A stretch of DNA of 64,000 bases, taken from NCBI GenBank assembly GCA_902799655.1, contig CADCBH010000010.1:29572-93571 (forward strand), written 5' to 3'. The position numbers were made by a program, and so were the translations under genes. This document shows, in pieces, positions 6,501 to 15,233 of the stretch. The notes beneath the pieces were generated by a model that ran no database searches, was not told the origin of the DNA, and saw only the letters and a program-made list of their open reading frames with translations. Numbering within the stretch: position 1 is the first letter of the stretch; each line of letters begins with the position of its first letter. The DNA comes from an uncultured Bacteroidales bacterium (GTDB lineage Bacteria; Bacteroidota; Bacteroidia; Bacteroidales; Bacteroidaceae).

Positions 6501-8337
6501 TACATCCATGCTTAAGGTGGGAACCATCCTTCATGGCACCTACCGTATAGATAGTTACCTTTCTTCAGGAGGTTTTGGCAATACGTATGTTGCCACCAAC
6601 GTTGAGTTTGAAGAGCGTGTTGCCATCAAGGAGTTCTTCATGAAGGGTGTTACCCAGCGTGATGATAACCAGACGACTGTCAGCGTAAGCAATACGGAGA
6701 ATCATAATAGTTTTCTTGCACAAAAAGAGAAGTTCAAGAAGGAAGCCCGTCGCATTCGTCAACTAAAGAACGAGCACATAGTATCTGTTCATGATTTGTT
6801 TGAAGAAAACGGCACTGCCTACTATGTGATGGACTATGTGGATGGTGAAAATCTTGCAGAAAGGTTAAAGCGTACTGGTAAGCCTATGACGGAATCAGAG
6901 GTGCGTGAGATTCTTCCTCAAATTCTCGATGCATTAAAGTCTATTCACGATGCAGGTATTTGGCACTTGGATTTGAAGCCAGCAAACATCATGCTTGAAA
7001 AAGGAGGTAATGTCAAACTCATTGACTTTGGAGCCAGTAAGCAATTGAATGCCCAGAAGGGTGGAGCCACTACTAGCACAGCTATCAGCTATACCAATGG
7101 TTATGCTCCTCGTGAGCAGATGGAGCAGAACTACGATAAGTTTGGCCCTTGGACTGATATTTATACCCTTGGCGCTACGCTCTACAATCTGTTGACCAAT
7201 GAGCGCCCACCATTACCCACGGATATCGATGATGACATAAGTGAGGATAAACACGAGGCGTTGCCGTTCCCAGAAGGTGTTGAGGATTTAAAATACTTGG
7301 TTTTACAGATGATGAAAACCAATCGTTTGCAGCGCCCTCAGAGTATTACGGTTATCATGGAGGCTGAGAAGGCAAGAAAAGATGAACCGAAACAGGCTCC
7401 GAGGCAACAGCCTACGTTAAAGTCTGTTTCTGATTACGATGAAGAGGTAACTATTATTGCTCAGCCTCAAATAAATGAACAGAGCAGAAACAATTCAAAT
7501 ATGAAAGATTATTTGGGAGAACAATCAGAATCTTATTCATTTGAAGGGGGAACTAATAACGCCATCATGGTCTGTCCTGAATGTAAAGGGACAGGTATTA
7601 AAAAAGAATATATCAATGACGGATTTCTTGGGCGTATGGAATATGAAGTCCCATGTCCGGGTTGTAATGGTGTTGGGCATATAAAATACAAAAATGATAG
7701 GTTAAAAAAAGAAAAGTCAACGATCAATTCTGTAAAGCAGCCTTTTGGAAAGACTCTTATTACTTGTTTCTCTTTGCTTATAACTCTATGCATTGCTATT
7801 ATCTTTTCTTCTGACTTATTTTTTGTTTTTGGTGAATACTCTTATTTATATGAGTCATATGTAATTGGAAATCTCTCTTTGTCAGATTTTGCGATTGTTA
7901 TAAATTCTGCATACATAATATTTATTTTACTTTCCGTTATTATATTGCTTCCTCTAATAATTGGGGTATGGCATATTGATAAGAGATTATCATACATATT
8001 GATAATTGTAATCTTGCTTATTCCGTCAAAGTTTATATACCATCTAATTGTTGTGGAGGAAACAATAATACCTTGGATACTTTCTTATTGCCTGCTTTTA
8101 TTATATGGTGTTTGGGGTATAACAATAATATTTCGTTACAATGGTAGAATTAAGAAATTGGGATATTTTGTAGTTATATACACTGTTTGTTGTACTCTTT
8201 TGAACATCTTAGTTTGGCAAGTGAAAATGGGGATAGATTCACCACTAAATGATCTCATCGCCTGGAGTGCAGATTTAATGAAAACATGGAGTATTTGGTG
8301 GTTCCTAACAAGAAACGGAGTCGGGACTATTGGATAA
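6478..8337 (+). CDS. Ser/Thr protein kinase 1 with DnaJ-like zinc motif and polytopic tail
   Basis: 619 residues. Kinase domain at about 15-290: Gly-loop GGFGNTY, VAIKEFF lysine, WHLDLKPANIM with catalytic Asp165, and DFG at 183-185. The residue before the catalytic Asp is Leu, so it is a non-RD kinase. A linker holds DEEVTIIA with Thr325. Next come two CxxCxGxG-type zinc motifs (from Cys366 and Cys393) like DnaJ zinc fingers, then five or six membrane segments from about 420 to the end. Start 6478 gives overlap with PP2C; an ATG at 6508 is an alternative close to the conserved domain. The tail is unlike those of the other kinases. Confidence 0.9.
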   Translation: MTQQDINSTSMLKVGTILHGTYRIDSYLSSGGFGNTYVATNVEFEERVAIKEFFMKGVTQRDDNQTTVSVSNTENHNSFLAQKEKFKKEARRIRQLKNEHIVSVHDLFEENGTAYYVMDYVDGENLAERLKRTGKPMTESEVREILPQILDALKSIHDAGIWHLDLKPANIMLEKGGNVKLIDFGASKQLNAQKGGATTSTAISYTNGYAPREQMEQNYDKFGPWTDIYTLGATLYNLLTNERPPLPTDIDDDISEDKHEALPFPEGVEDLKYLVLQMMKTNRLQRPQSITVIMEAEKARKDEPKQAPRQQPTLKSVSDYDEEVTIIAQPQINEQSRNNSNMKDYLGEQSESYSFEGGTNNAIMVCPECKGTGIKKEYINDGFLGRMEYEVPCPGCNGVGHIKYKNDRLKKEKSTINSVKQPFGKTLITCFSLLITLCIAIIFSSDLFFVFGEYSYLYESYVIGNLSLSDFAIVINSAYIIFILLSVIILLPLIIGVWHIDKRLSYILIIVILLIPSKFIYHLIVVEETIIPWILSYCLLLLYGVWGITIIFRYNGRIKKLGYFVVIYTVCCTLLNILVWQVKMGIDSPLNDLIAWSADLMKTWSIWWFLTRNGVGTIG

Positions 8338-8342
8338 TATAT

Positions 8343-8690
8343 ATGGATATGCAAGAAACTGAATCAAAGCTTCAAGCCTTATATGAAGACTTGAAAAAAG
8401 AAATAGAAGGTCGTTATACTACGACAGGAGTTTTCCTACCACCATCAGCAGGTTCCTTTTATATGAAAGCAAAAGCTCTTGTTGATGAAGCAATAAATCT
8501 TTCAAAGATTGATGATAGCTTGCCGATAAAACAAGTTCTTCATACTTTTGATAAAGAAGTGTCTTATGTAAGAGATTACGAATGTAAAGGAAAGTCCGCC
8601 AAGGATCGACAGAAAGGACTTGAAAAGACAATGCGAAAAGCAACCCATCAACTCTATATTGATCTATGTCCATTTGTAACTGATAAATGA
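8343..8690 (+). CDS. Small helical protein between kinases 1 and 2, unknown function
   Basis: 115 residues from the ATG at 8343, five bases after kinase 1; an upstream in-frame ATG at 8286 would overlap kinase 1 and is less likely. The sequence is charged and mostly helical (ETESKLQALYEDLKKEIE; KDRQKGLEKTMRKATHQLY), without membrane segments or recognised motifs. Its TGA overlaps the start of kinase 2, so the three genes are probably translated together. It may be a partner or substrate of a neighbouring kinase; no family is recognised. Confidence 0.7.
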   Translation: MDMQETESKLQALYEDLKKEIEGRYTTTGVFLPPSAGSFYMKAKALVDEAINLSKIDDSLPIKQVLHTFDKEVSYVRDYECKGKSAKDRQKGLEKTMRKATHQLYIDLCPFVTDK

Positions 8691-10486
8691 TGCAACACCT
8701 ACAACCTAACACCACCTTGCAAGGTGGAAAATACAGAATTGAGCGAGTGCTGGGGCAGGGAGGCTTCGGCAATACATATGTGGGCTACAACACGGAGTTT
8801 GAAGAAACTGTAGCCATCAAGGAGTTCTTCATGAAAGGCGTGACGGAACGTGATGATACTACCTCAGTTGTTAGTGTGAGTAATGCTGACAATGTGCAGC
8901 AGTTCGAGGAACAACGAGAGAAGTTTAAGAAGGAGGCAACACGTATCCGTAAGTTGAATAATCCGCACATTGTGGGAGTCCATGATCTGTTTGAAGAAAA
9001 CGGTACAGCCTATTACGTAATGGACTATGTTGATGGTGAGAGCCTTGCTCAACGTTTGAAGCGAACGGGTAAGGCTATGTCAGAAAAGAAAGTGCGTGAA
9101 ATATTCCTTCAGTTGCTAGATGCGCTGAAAGCAGTACACGATGCAGGCATGTGGCATTTAGACATTAAGCCGGCCAATATCATGCTCGACAAAAATGGTA
9201 ACGTGAAACTGATCGATTTTGGAGCCTCCAAACAATTGAATGCTCAGAAAGGTGGAGCAACGACAAGTACTGCCATTAGCTATACCAACGGTTATGCCCC
9301 TCGCGAGCAGATGGAGCAAAACTATGACAAGTTCGGGCCTTGGACTGACATCTATGCTCTTGGTGCAACGCTCTATAATCTGCTAACGAATAAGCGTCCC
9401 CCCATGCCATCAGACATCGATGATGATATAAGCGAAGATAAACACAACGCTTTGCCATTCCCAGCGACAACAAGTACTGAGATGAAGCAACTTGTTGTGC
9501 AGATGATGCAAACGAATAGGATGAAAAGACCGCAGACTATTGATGACATCACTGTACTATCTGGTAAAAAGGTCAATAAAAAAGTCGAAAGCGAAGAAAC
9601 TACTTTGTTGGTTTCACCTGATAATAAGTCGGAAGAAGAGACTATAGTGGTGCCAACTGATAATAAGCCGGTTTACCAGCCACAAGAGAAAAAGGAAGAT
9701 AAACCAGAAGAATATGTTTCTTATCTAGACGAAGAACCATCTTGGAAAGAGAAACTGAGAGACTATTGGCATAGTTTAAAAGGAGTAATTGCAATAATGC
9801 TGTCTATAAGTGCGATGTCCATTTTTACTTTGTGTCTAAAAACCTGTGACAGAATAACAGGCTGGGATAAACCACAAGTTGAAAGTGAGGCTCCAAGTGA
9901 AGACGATATAATGCCTCAAAGTGTTGATTTAGGATTAAGTGTGGAGTGGGCTTCATTTAATATTGGTGCCAGAAACCCTTATGAAACAGGAGACTATTAT
10001 TGGTGGGCATCTACTAATCCTATAAAAAATGAGAGTGATGCTCAAATACTATTTGATTGGGACGAAACTGGACAATCGTTTAAGAAGTATAATAGTTTAG
10101 GGATGGTGATTTCACCTGAAGATGATGTTGCGCATAAGACTTTGGGGGGAGGCTGGAGAGTACCCACTCCAGATGAACTAAATGAGTTGGTAACTAAGTG
10201 TACATGGGAAGAGGCAGAATATATGGATATGAAAGGTTATAATGTAATAGGTAATAATGGAAACAAAATCTTTCTACCTTACGTGGGTAATCCAGAAAAT
10301 GCATATTGGATGGGATCATATATGTCAAACTCTATGTCTCCAAATAATGTTGCCTATTTCTATTCTTTGGTATTTTCAGATAAGACTATGAAGGAAATTG
10401 GTCTTATTGACGAAAAAGTAAAAATATGTGTGATGGAGGTCGCAAGAAATTCTGCAGCAGTAGTTAGACCAGTAAAAGACATATAG
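8690..10486 (+). CDS. Ser/Thr protein kinase 2 with periplasmic FISUMP-like domain
   Basis: 598 residues from ATG 8690 (8687 is an in-frame alternative; other copies start MQHLQPN). Kinase domain with GGFGNTY, VAIKEFF, WHLDIKPANIM (catalytic Asp about 158) and DFG. The linker carries EETTLLV and EEETIVV threonine motifs near 305 and 318. One membrane segment follows (about 362-384, VIAIMLSISAMSIFTLCL). The outer part from about 408 begins SVDLGLSVEWASFNIGA and contains GGGWRVPTPDEL, features of the Fibrobacter-type (FISUMP/DUF1566-like) lectin-fold domain. The design suggests an extracytoplasmic sensor coupled to a cytoplasmic kinase. Confidence 0.88.
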   Translation: MQHLQPNTTLQGGKYRIERVLGQGGFGNTYVGYNTEFEETVAIKEFFMKGVTERDDTTSVVSVSNADNVQQFEEQREKFKKEATRIRKLNNPHIVGVHDLFEENGTAYYVMDYVDGESLAQRLKRTGKAMSEKKVREIFLQLLDALKAVHDAGMWHLDIKPANIMLDKNGNVKLIDFGASKQLNAQKGGATTSTAISYTNGYAPREQMEQNYDKFGPWTDIYALGATLYNLLTNKRPPMPSDIDDDISEDKHNALPFPATTSTEMKQLVVQMMQTNRMKRPQTIDDITVLSGKKVNKKVESEETTLLVSPDNKSEEETIVVPTDNKPVYQPQEKKEDKPEEYVSYLDEEPSWKEKLRDYWHSLKGVIAIMLSISAMSIFTLCLKTCDRITGWDKPQVESEAPSEDDIMPQSVDLGLSVEWASFNIGARNPYETGDYYWWASTNPIKNESDAQILFDWDETGQSFKKYNSLGMVISPEDDVAHKTLGGGWRVPTPDELNELVTKCTWEEAEYMDMKGYNVIGNNGNKIFLPYVGNPENAYWMGSYMSNSMSPNNVAYFYSLVFSDKTMKEIGLIDEKVKICVMEVARNSAAVVRPVKDI

Positions 10487-10488
10487 TT

Positions 10489-10575
10489 ATGCAACATCTA
10501 CAACCAAACACCACCTTGCAAGGTGGGAAATACAGAATAGAGCGAGTGCTGGGGCAAGGAGGCTTCGGCAATTAA
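10489..10575 (+). pseudogene. Orphan kinase head: 28 codons then stop
   Basis: ATG opens MQHLQPNTTLQGGKYRIE and continues to the Gly-loop GQGGFGN, then TAA. The 84 bases are nearly identical to the starts of kinases 2, 3, 4 and 5, and identity stops abruptly at GGCAAT, where unrelated AT-rich sequence carrying the promoter of the broken Bro-N gene begins. The rest of the kinase is absent, so this is a remnant left by an insertion or replacement, not a functional kinase. Confidence 0.8.
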
Positions 10576-10588
10576 AAATAAAATGATT

Positions 10589-10596
10589 ACTTTGCA
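10589..10596 (+). promoter_or_regulatory. -7-like box before the broken Bro-N gene
   Basis: TTACTTTGC, with TACTTTG close to TAnnTTTG, lies a few bases before the ATG at 10603, so this inserted gene came with its own promoter. Confidence 0.35.
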
Positions 10597-10602
10597 AACG
10601 AT

Positions 10603-11414
10603 ATGAATAAGAAACAAGTTATAAAACTATTTGAAGAACAGAAGGTTCGCATGGAGTGGGACGATGAGAAAGAGAAATGGTTCTTTTCAATCGTTGATGT
10701 GTGTGGAGTGCTGACAGATAGTAAAGACTATCTCACCGCACGTAAATATTGGAATAAGTTGAAGCAGAGACTGAAAGAGGGAAAATGCGATTGACCGATG
10801 TCGCAGACATGGAGCAGATGTTCAGAGTGATTCAGTCTATCCCATCGCCCAAAGCAGAACCGTTTAAACAATGGATGGCCGAGGTCGCTTCCCAGCGTGT
10901 CGACCAGATGCAAGACCCTGAGTTGAATTTTGAGCAGGCCTATGCGGACTATCGGCGATTAGGTTATTCTGACAGGTGGATTAACCAGCGACTAAAGAGT
11001 ATTGAAGTTCGTAAAGGACTAACAGATGAATGGGATAGGGCTGGTGTGAAGGAAGGTCAGCAATATGCCACACTAACAGACATCATTACTCAAGCATGGA
11101 GTGGAAAAACCACGAGGCAGTATAAGCAATACAAGGGACTGAAGAAGGAAAGCCTGCGTGACAACATGACAAACATTGAGTTGGCATTGAATATCTTGGC
11201 GGAAGCTTCAACCACAGAAATCAGCAAGGCTCAGAATCCGAAAGGTTTTAAACAGAGTGCTGCTGTAGCCCGTAAAGGTGGAGAAATAGCTGGCGACGCA
11301 AGGAAGAAACTAGAGGCACAGACTGGCCGTTCCGTGATTTCAAGTGAAAAAGCATCAGACTATTTACCTCCTGTTGATAGAATTCAGGAGCTACCAGAAG
11401 AACCAGAAGATTAA
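10603..11414 (+). pseudogene. Bro-N/DinD-like protein gene broken by internal deletion and frameshift
   Basis: The first frame (10603-10794) encodes MNKKQVIKLFEEQKVRMEW and FFSIVDVCGVLTDSKDYLTARKYW, the Bro-N domain of phage antirepressor/DNA-damage-inducible D-like proteins, then runs out at KEGKCD. The second frame (10785-11414) continues with MRLTDVADMEQMFRVIQSIPSPKAE and a C-terminal helical region. Intact relatives have roughly 15-20 residues between the two parts, so a short out-of-frame deletion has joined GAGGG to AAAATGCG. The second part has its own ATG and could still make 209 residues. The gene sits between a kinase remnant and kinase 3, which it overlaps by a base. It does not resemble the surrounding signalling genes and was probably acquired. 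Confidence 0.75.
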
Positions 11415-11422
11415 TGACTAAT

Positions 11423-13081
11423 ATGCAACATCTACAACCTAACACCACCTTGCAGGGTGGAAAATACAGAATAGAGCGAGTGCTGGGGCAAGGAGGCTTC
11501 GGCAATACGTATGTAGGTATTAACACCACATTTGAGGATAGAGTAGCCATTAAGGAATTTTTCATGCAAGGCATCAATGATCGTGATGGTGCAACAGGCT
11601 CTATCACGATTAGTATTGAGAGGAATAAACAACAGTTCCAAGAGCAACTTGAAAAATTCAAGAAGGAAGCATTGCGTATCCGTAAACTAGATAATCCGCA
11701 TATTGTAAAAGTTCACGATCTGTTTGAAGAAAACGGAACTGCTTACTATGTGATGGATTACATTGATGGTGAGTCGTTGGCAGAGAAGATGAAAAAGACA
11801 GGTCAACCGATGTCAGAGTCTGAGGTTAGAGAAATTCTTCCCCAAATTCTTGATGCTCTCAAGTCCGTTCACGATGCAGGCATTTGGCATCTTGATCTAA
11901 AGCCTGCTAACATTATGTTGGATAAAAGTGGCAATGTAAAGCTCATTGACTTTGGGGCCTCAAAGCAATTGAACGCCCAAAAGGGAGGTGCCACTACAAG
12001 CACAGCTATCAGCTATACCAATGGCTATGCACCTCGTGAGCAGATGGAGCAGAACTATGACAAGTTCGGCCCTTGGACAGACATCTATGCCCTTGGGGCT
12101 ACGCTTTACAATCTGCTGACCAACAAACGTCCACCTATGCCTTCAGATATTGATGATGATGAAACAGATGATAAACACGAGGCACTTCCATTCCTTGACT
12201 CAACAAGTGTGGACATGAGGCTGTTTGTGTTGCGGATGTTGAATACAAATAGAAATAAAAGACCACAAAGCATTGACGAGATTAAAGTTTTCTTGTCAAA
12301 TAATTCGATTGGAAAACAAAATGATAAGATAGAACCCAATGAGTACCAAGATGAGGAAAAGACTATCATTGCGAAGAATAATAATAGTATAGATGAAGAA
12401 ACTGTAATAGCAGAGAATAAGGAGAAAGATGTTGTAGAAGACATAGAAACTGAGTTCTCTTTCGAAGATGATGAAGAAGACAATAATGATAGAGTAAAAA
12501 AGATATTATTGATAATAGCATTGGCTGCTATTGTTATTATCGGATTTATTTCGATAAGGAATTGCAACGGGAATGAAACTCATCAAGAGGCAATAGACAC
12601 AGATAGCTTGGTTGTTGACTCCATGATAGCTGATAATGTCACAGAAGGAGTTCCATCAAAACAAGAAAAGAAGAAAAACGATATACGCGAAATAAAAGAG
12701 AATAAAATACAATCTAATAAAAAAGAAGAAACGACAAGCACCCCTACTAAAGAAGCATCTAACAATAAAATATATGATGTAGTAGAACAAATGCCTACAT
12801 TCCCTGGTGGAATCAGCGCTCTTTCTGAATTTTTATCTACTCATATTCAATATCCCAAAGAAGCAGAAGATAATGGTATTCAAGGAAAAGTTTTATGCAC
12901 CTTTATAGTTGAGAAGAATGGCTTGATTTCTGATGTCCGTGTAGTAAAATCGGTTGATCCATATTTAGATAGAGAATCCGTCCGTGTACTAAGATCTATG
13001 CCTCGATGGAATCCTGGTAAGCAGAACGGCTCTTCTGTTAGAGTAAAATATACTATTCCTGTAACATTTAGACTACAATAA
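11423..13081 (+). CDS. Ser/Thr protein kinase 3 fused to a TonB C-terminal domain
   Basis: 552 residues from ATG 11423 (MQHLQPN); an ATG at 11414 adds three residues. Kinase domain with GGFGNTY, VAIKEFF, WHLDLKPANIM and DFG (non-RD). The linker has DEEKTIIA and DEETVIA threonine motifs near 314 and 327. One membrane segment lies at about 360-380 (ILLIIALAAIVIIGFISI). The periplasmic part ends with a TonB C-terminal domain: VVEQMPTFPGGISALSEFL, YPKEAEDNGIQGKV, VVKSVDPYLDRESVRVL, WNPGKQNG. TonB domains normally contact TonB boxes of outer-membrane transporters. A kinase on the inner side is unusual and suggests signalling to or from the envelope. The stop overlaps kinase 4. Confidence 0.9.
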   Translation: MQHLQPNTTLQGGKYRIERVLGQGGFGNTYVGINTTFEDRVAIKEFFMQGINDRDGATGSITISIERNKQQFQEQLEKFKKEALRIRKLDNPHIVKVHDLFEENGTAYYVMDYIDGESLAEKMKKTGQPMSESEVREILPQILDALKSVHDAGIWHLDLKPANIMLDKSGNVKLIDFGASKQLNAQKGGATTSTAISYTNGYAPREQMEQNYDKFGPWTDIYALGATLYNLLTNKRPPMPSDIDDDETDDKHEALPFLDSTSVDMRLFVLRMLNTNRNKRPQSIDEIKVFLSNNSIGKQNDKIEPNEYQDEEKTIIAKNNNSIDEETVIAENKEKDVVEDIETEFSFEDDEEDNNDRVKKILLIIALAAIVIIGFISIRNCNGNETHQEAIDTDSLVVDSMIADNVTEGVPSKQEKKKNDIREIKENKIQSNKKEETTSTPTKEASNNKIYDVVEQMPTFPGGISALSEFLSTHIQYPKEAEDNGIQGKVLCTFIVEKNGLISDVRVVKSVDPYLDRESVRVLRSMPRWNPGKQNGSSVRVKYTIPVTFRLQ

Positions 13082-14328
13082 TGCAACACTTACAACCTAA
13101 CACCACCTTGCAGGGTGGGAAATACAAAATAGAGCGAGTGCTGGGGCAGGGGGGCTTTGGCATAACATACTTGGCTACTCAAACGTCGTTGAATCGCTTT
13201 GTTGCCATTAAAGAGTTATTCATTGGTGGCAGTGGTCAAGCAATCAATGACCGTATAGGCAATCAAGTGGTTGTGACAAATTCTGCCAACCAACAGAGTT
13301 TCAACCAGCAAAAGGCAAAATTCCAAAAAGAAGCGCTGCGTCTTGCCAATCTTAATCATCCTAATCTAGTGAATGTCCATGAGTTCTTTGAGGAGAATGG
13401 AACTGCCTATTATGTGATGGACTATATTGATGGAGAGTCGTTGCGTACAAAATTGAACAGAGAAGGCGTATTGTCAGAAAAACTGGTTTTGAAATATCTA
13501 CTGCAACTACTATCAGCTCTTGAAGTTGCTCATAAGCAAAGCATTTGGCATTTGGATATAAAACCTGAGAACATTATGGTTGATAGGTATGGCCATACGT
13601 ACTTAATTGATTTTGGCGCTAGTAAGCATATAGAGCAGAATAGTACCCTGACAACTTCATTAGCTTTGGCATATACCAGAGGATATTGTCCACCAGAATT
13701 GGCTGACCTTTCTTATGGAAGTATGGATGGTCTTGTCCAAGCATTAAAAGACATTGGCCCTTGGACAGATTTCTATGCTTTAGGTGCCACTATGTATAAT
13801 TTGCTTACTGATAACATACCACCATCTTCCAACAGACTATATAAGGATGGTCGTAATGCTTTCATGTTCCCAAGTAATGTTTCATCATCTACCCGAGACT
13901 TAATTGTATGGATGATGAAGCCAAATCAAGAAGAAAGACCTCAGACTGTTGAGGACATACAAAGACAATTAAATCGAGCAAAAGTAAATTCTGAAAGCAC
14001 AATCATAGATAGAAATGAATATAAAACGAGTGAGGTTACACAGCCTTACTCATCTTCAACAACTAACATATATGAAGAGGATAAGAATATTCATAATCAA
14101 AAAGCAGAGCATTCAGAAACCTATAATCAATCTAGTTCATCATTTTATGTGACTTGGGGAATAACGATTATAGTTGCGATTATTACTCTTGCCATATTAT
14201 GGAATAATGATAGTGACTGGCTAAAAGAGAAAACCATCTTAGATTTGAGGTGGGATGGTATTATTTTCACTTCTGTATGTTTGATTACATACTTTATTGT
14301 TGGTAAAATAACGGGGTATGAGGATTAG
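13081..14328 (+). CDS. Ser/Thr protein kinase 4, divergent, with two C-terminal membrane segments
   Basis: 415 residues. Starts MQHLQPNTTLQGGKYKIE, with the first 80 bases near-identical to its neighbours, then diverges: GGFGITYLA, VAIKELFIGG, IWHLDIKPENIMV (catalytic Asp159), DFGASK, and an activation region CPPELADLSYGSMDG instead of the APREQMEQNYDKFG shared by the other four. A Thr motif ESTIID lies near 307. Two hydrophobic segments occur at about 357-373 and 393-410, with a very short tail. Its own expanded activation loop suggests a different substrate or partner. It overlaps kinase 3 by one base (ATAATG). Confidence 0.9.
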   Translation: MQHLQPNTTLQGGKYKIERVLGQGGFGITYLATQTSLNRFVAIKELFIGGSGQAINDRIGNQVVVTNSANQQSFNQQKAKFQKEALRLANLNHPNLVNVHEFFEENGTAYYVMDYIDGESLRTKLNREGVLSEKLVLKYLLQLLSALEVAHKQSIWHLDIKPENIMVDRYGHTYLIDFGASKHIEQNSTLTTSLALAYTRGYCPPELADLSYGSMDGLVQALKDIGPWTDFYALGATMYNLLTDNIPPSSNRLYKDGRNAFMFPSNVSSSTRDLIVWMMKPNQEERPQTVEDIQRQLNRAKVNSESTIIDRNEYKTSEVTQPYSSSTTNIYEEDKNIHNQKAEHSETYNQSSSSFYVTWGITIIVAIITLAILWNNDSDWLKEKTILDLRWDGIIFTSVCLITYFIVGKITGYED

Positions 14329-14372
14329 GCCTTCTGCTTTTGAACGATAATCATATATTAAAAAGATTCAAG

Positions 14373-15233
14373 ATGAAACAATCAGAATTATTAATATCTG
14401 CAATATATCAGATTATTGGAGAGAATCAGATTTTGCTAGATGTAATAGAGTATGTCAAGGGTGTTTCAAATTATGGTATTATTAGGATAGATATTGTACA
14501 TAATAGGTATTGTGGTGGTTCTTTCAAAGATGGAAAAATAATTATCGGAGTACCTGATATCTTGGATTTTTATACTATCGCAAAAGAGCTATTTCCCAAT
14601 TTGTCAGATAAAGCAAATTTCAGAATTGAAACAAAATATTCAGATATTGATTATAAAGATAATATTCTGAGTAAGGTTAGTGTAAATTTGGCTGATGCCG
14701 AAAAAGGGATTGTAATTGAAGATCTTAGTAAATCTGGCTTCTTTCAAACAGATAAATTTTCAAAATATGATGAATTAACTTTTTATGCCTTGGCATATTC
14801 TTTATGCCATGAGTTAGGACATGTGTTACATGATAGATATATTCCTCGAAACGATTTTTTTACAAAGGAACGTGTTGCTGATTATTTTTCATTTGAAACG
14901 ATTAAATACATCAGCAGCCACAATAATAATAGTGATTCGAGATTGAAAGGTGCTATTATTGGAATTGTCCAAATGCTTATGCATAGAACACCCCAACAAG
15001 AGATTGATGACAAAGAACATCCTCATAGCATTGAACGTCTTTATTCTTTACTGGATTTTTGGGGAATAGAAGATGATTCTCTTTGTTGGGAATTAGCATA
15101 TAGCATTCTTCTGTTATGGTGTAGTAGAAATGAAGAGCCGTTAACATGGGAAAGGGTTACTTCCATCTCTCCAAAAAATAAATTCATAGACGCTTACGTA
15201 CATTTTCGGAAAAATCCAAAACAAATAAAATAA
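14373..15233 (+). CDS. HExxH metallopeptidase-like protein inside the kinase array
   Basis: 286 residues from ATG 14373; a TTG at 14340 would add 11. The motif CHELGHVLHD places His146, Glu147 and His150, and KERVADYF about 16 residues later gives Glu166 with an A-D, the pattern of ImmA/IrrE-like and related zinc peptidases. No signal peptide is visible, so it should be cytoplasmic. The N-terminal 130 residues match nothing I know. Its TAA overlaps the ATG of kinase 5, so it is co-translated with a kinase. It may cleave a regulator after phosphorylation; this is speculation from context. Confidence 0.75.
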   Translation: MKQSELLISAIYQIIGENQILLDVIEYVKGVSNYGIIRIDIVHNRYCGGSFKDGKIIIGVPDILDFYTIAKELFPNLSDKANFRIETKYSDIDYKDNILSKVSVNLADAEKGIVIEDLSKSGFFQTDKFSKYDELTFYALAYSLCHELGHVLHDRYIPRNDFFTKERVADYFSFETIKYISSHNNNSDSRLKGAIIGIVQMLMHRTPQQEIDDKEHPHSIERLYSLLDFWGIEDDSLCWELAYSILLLWCSRNEEPLTWERVTSISPKNKFIDAYVHFRKNPKQIK

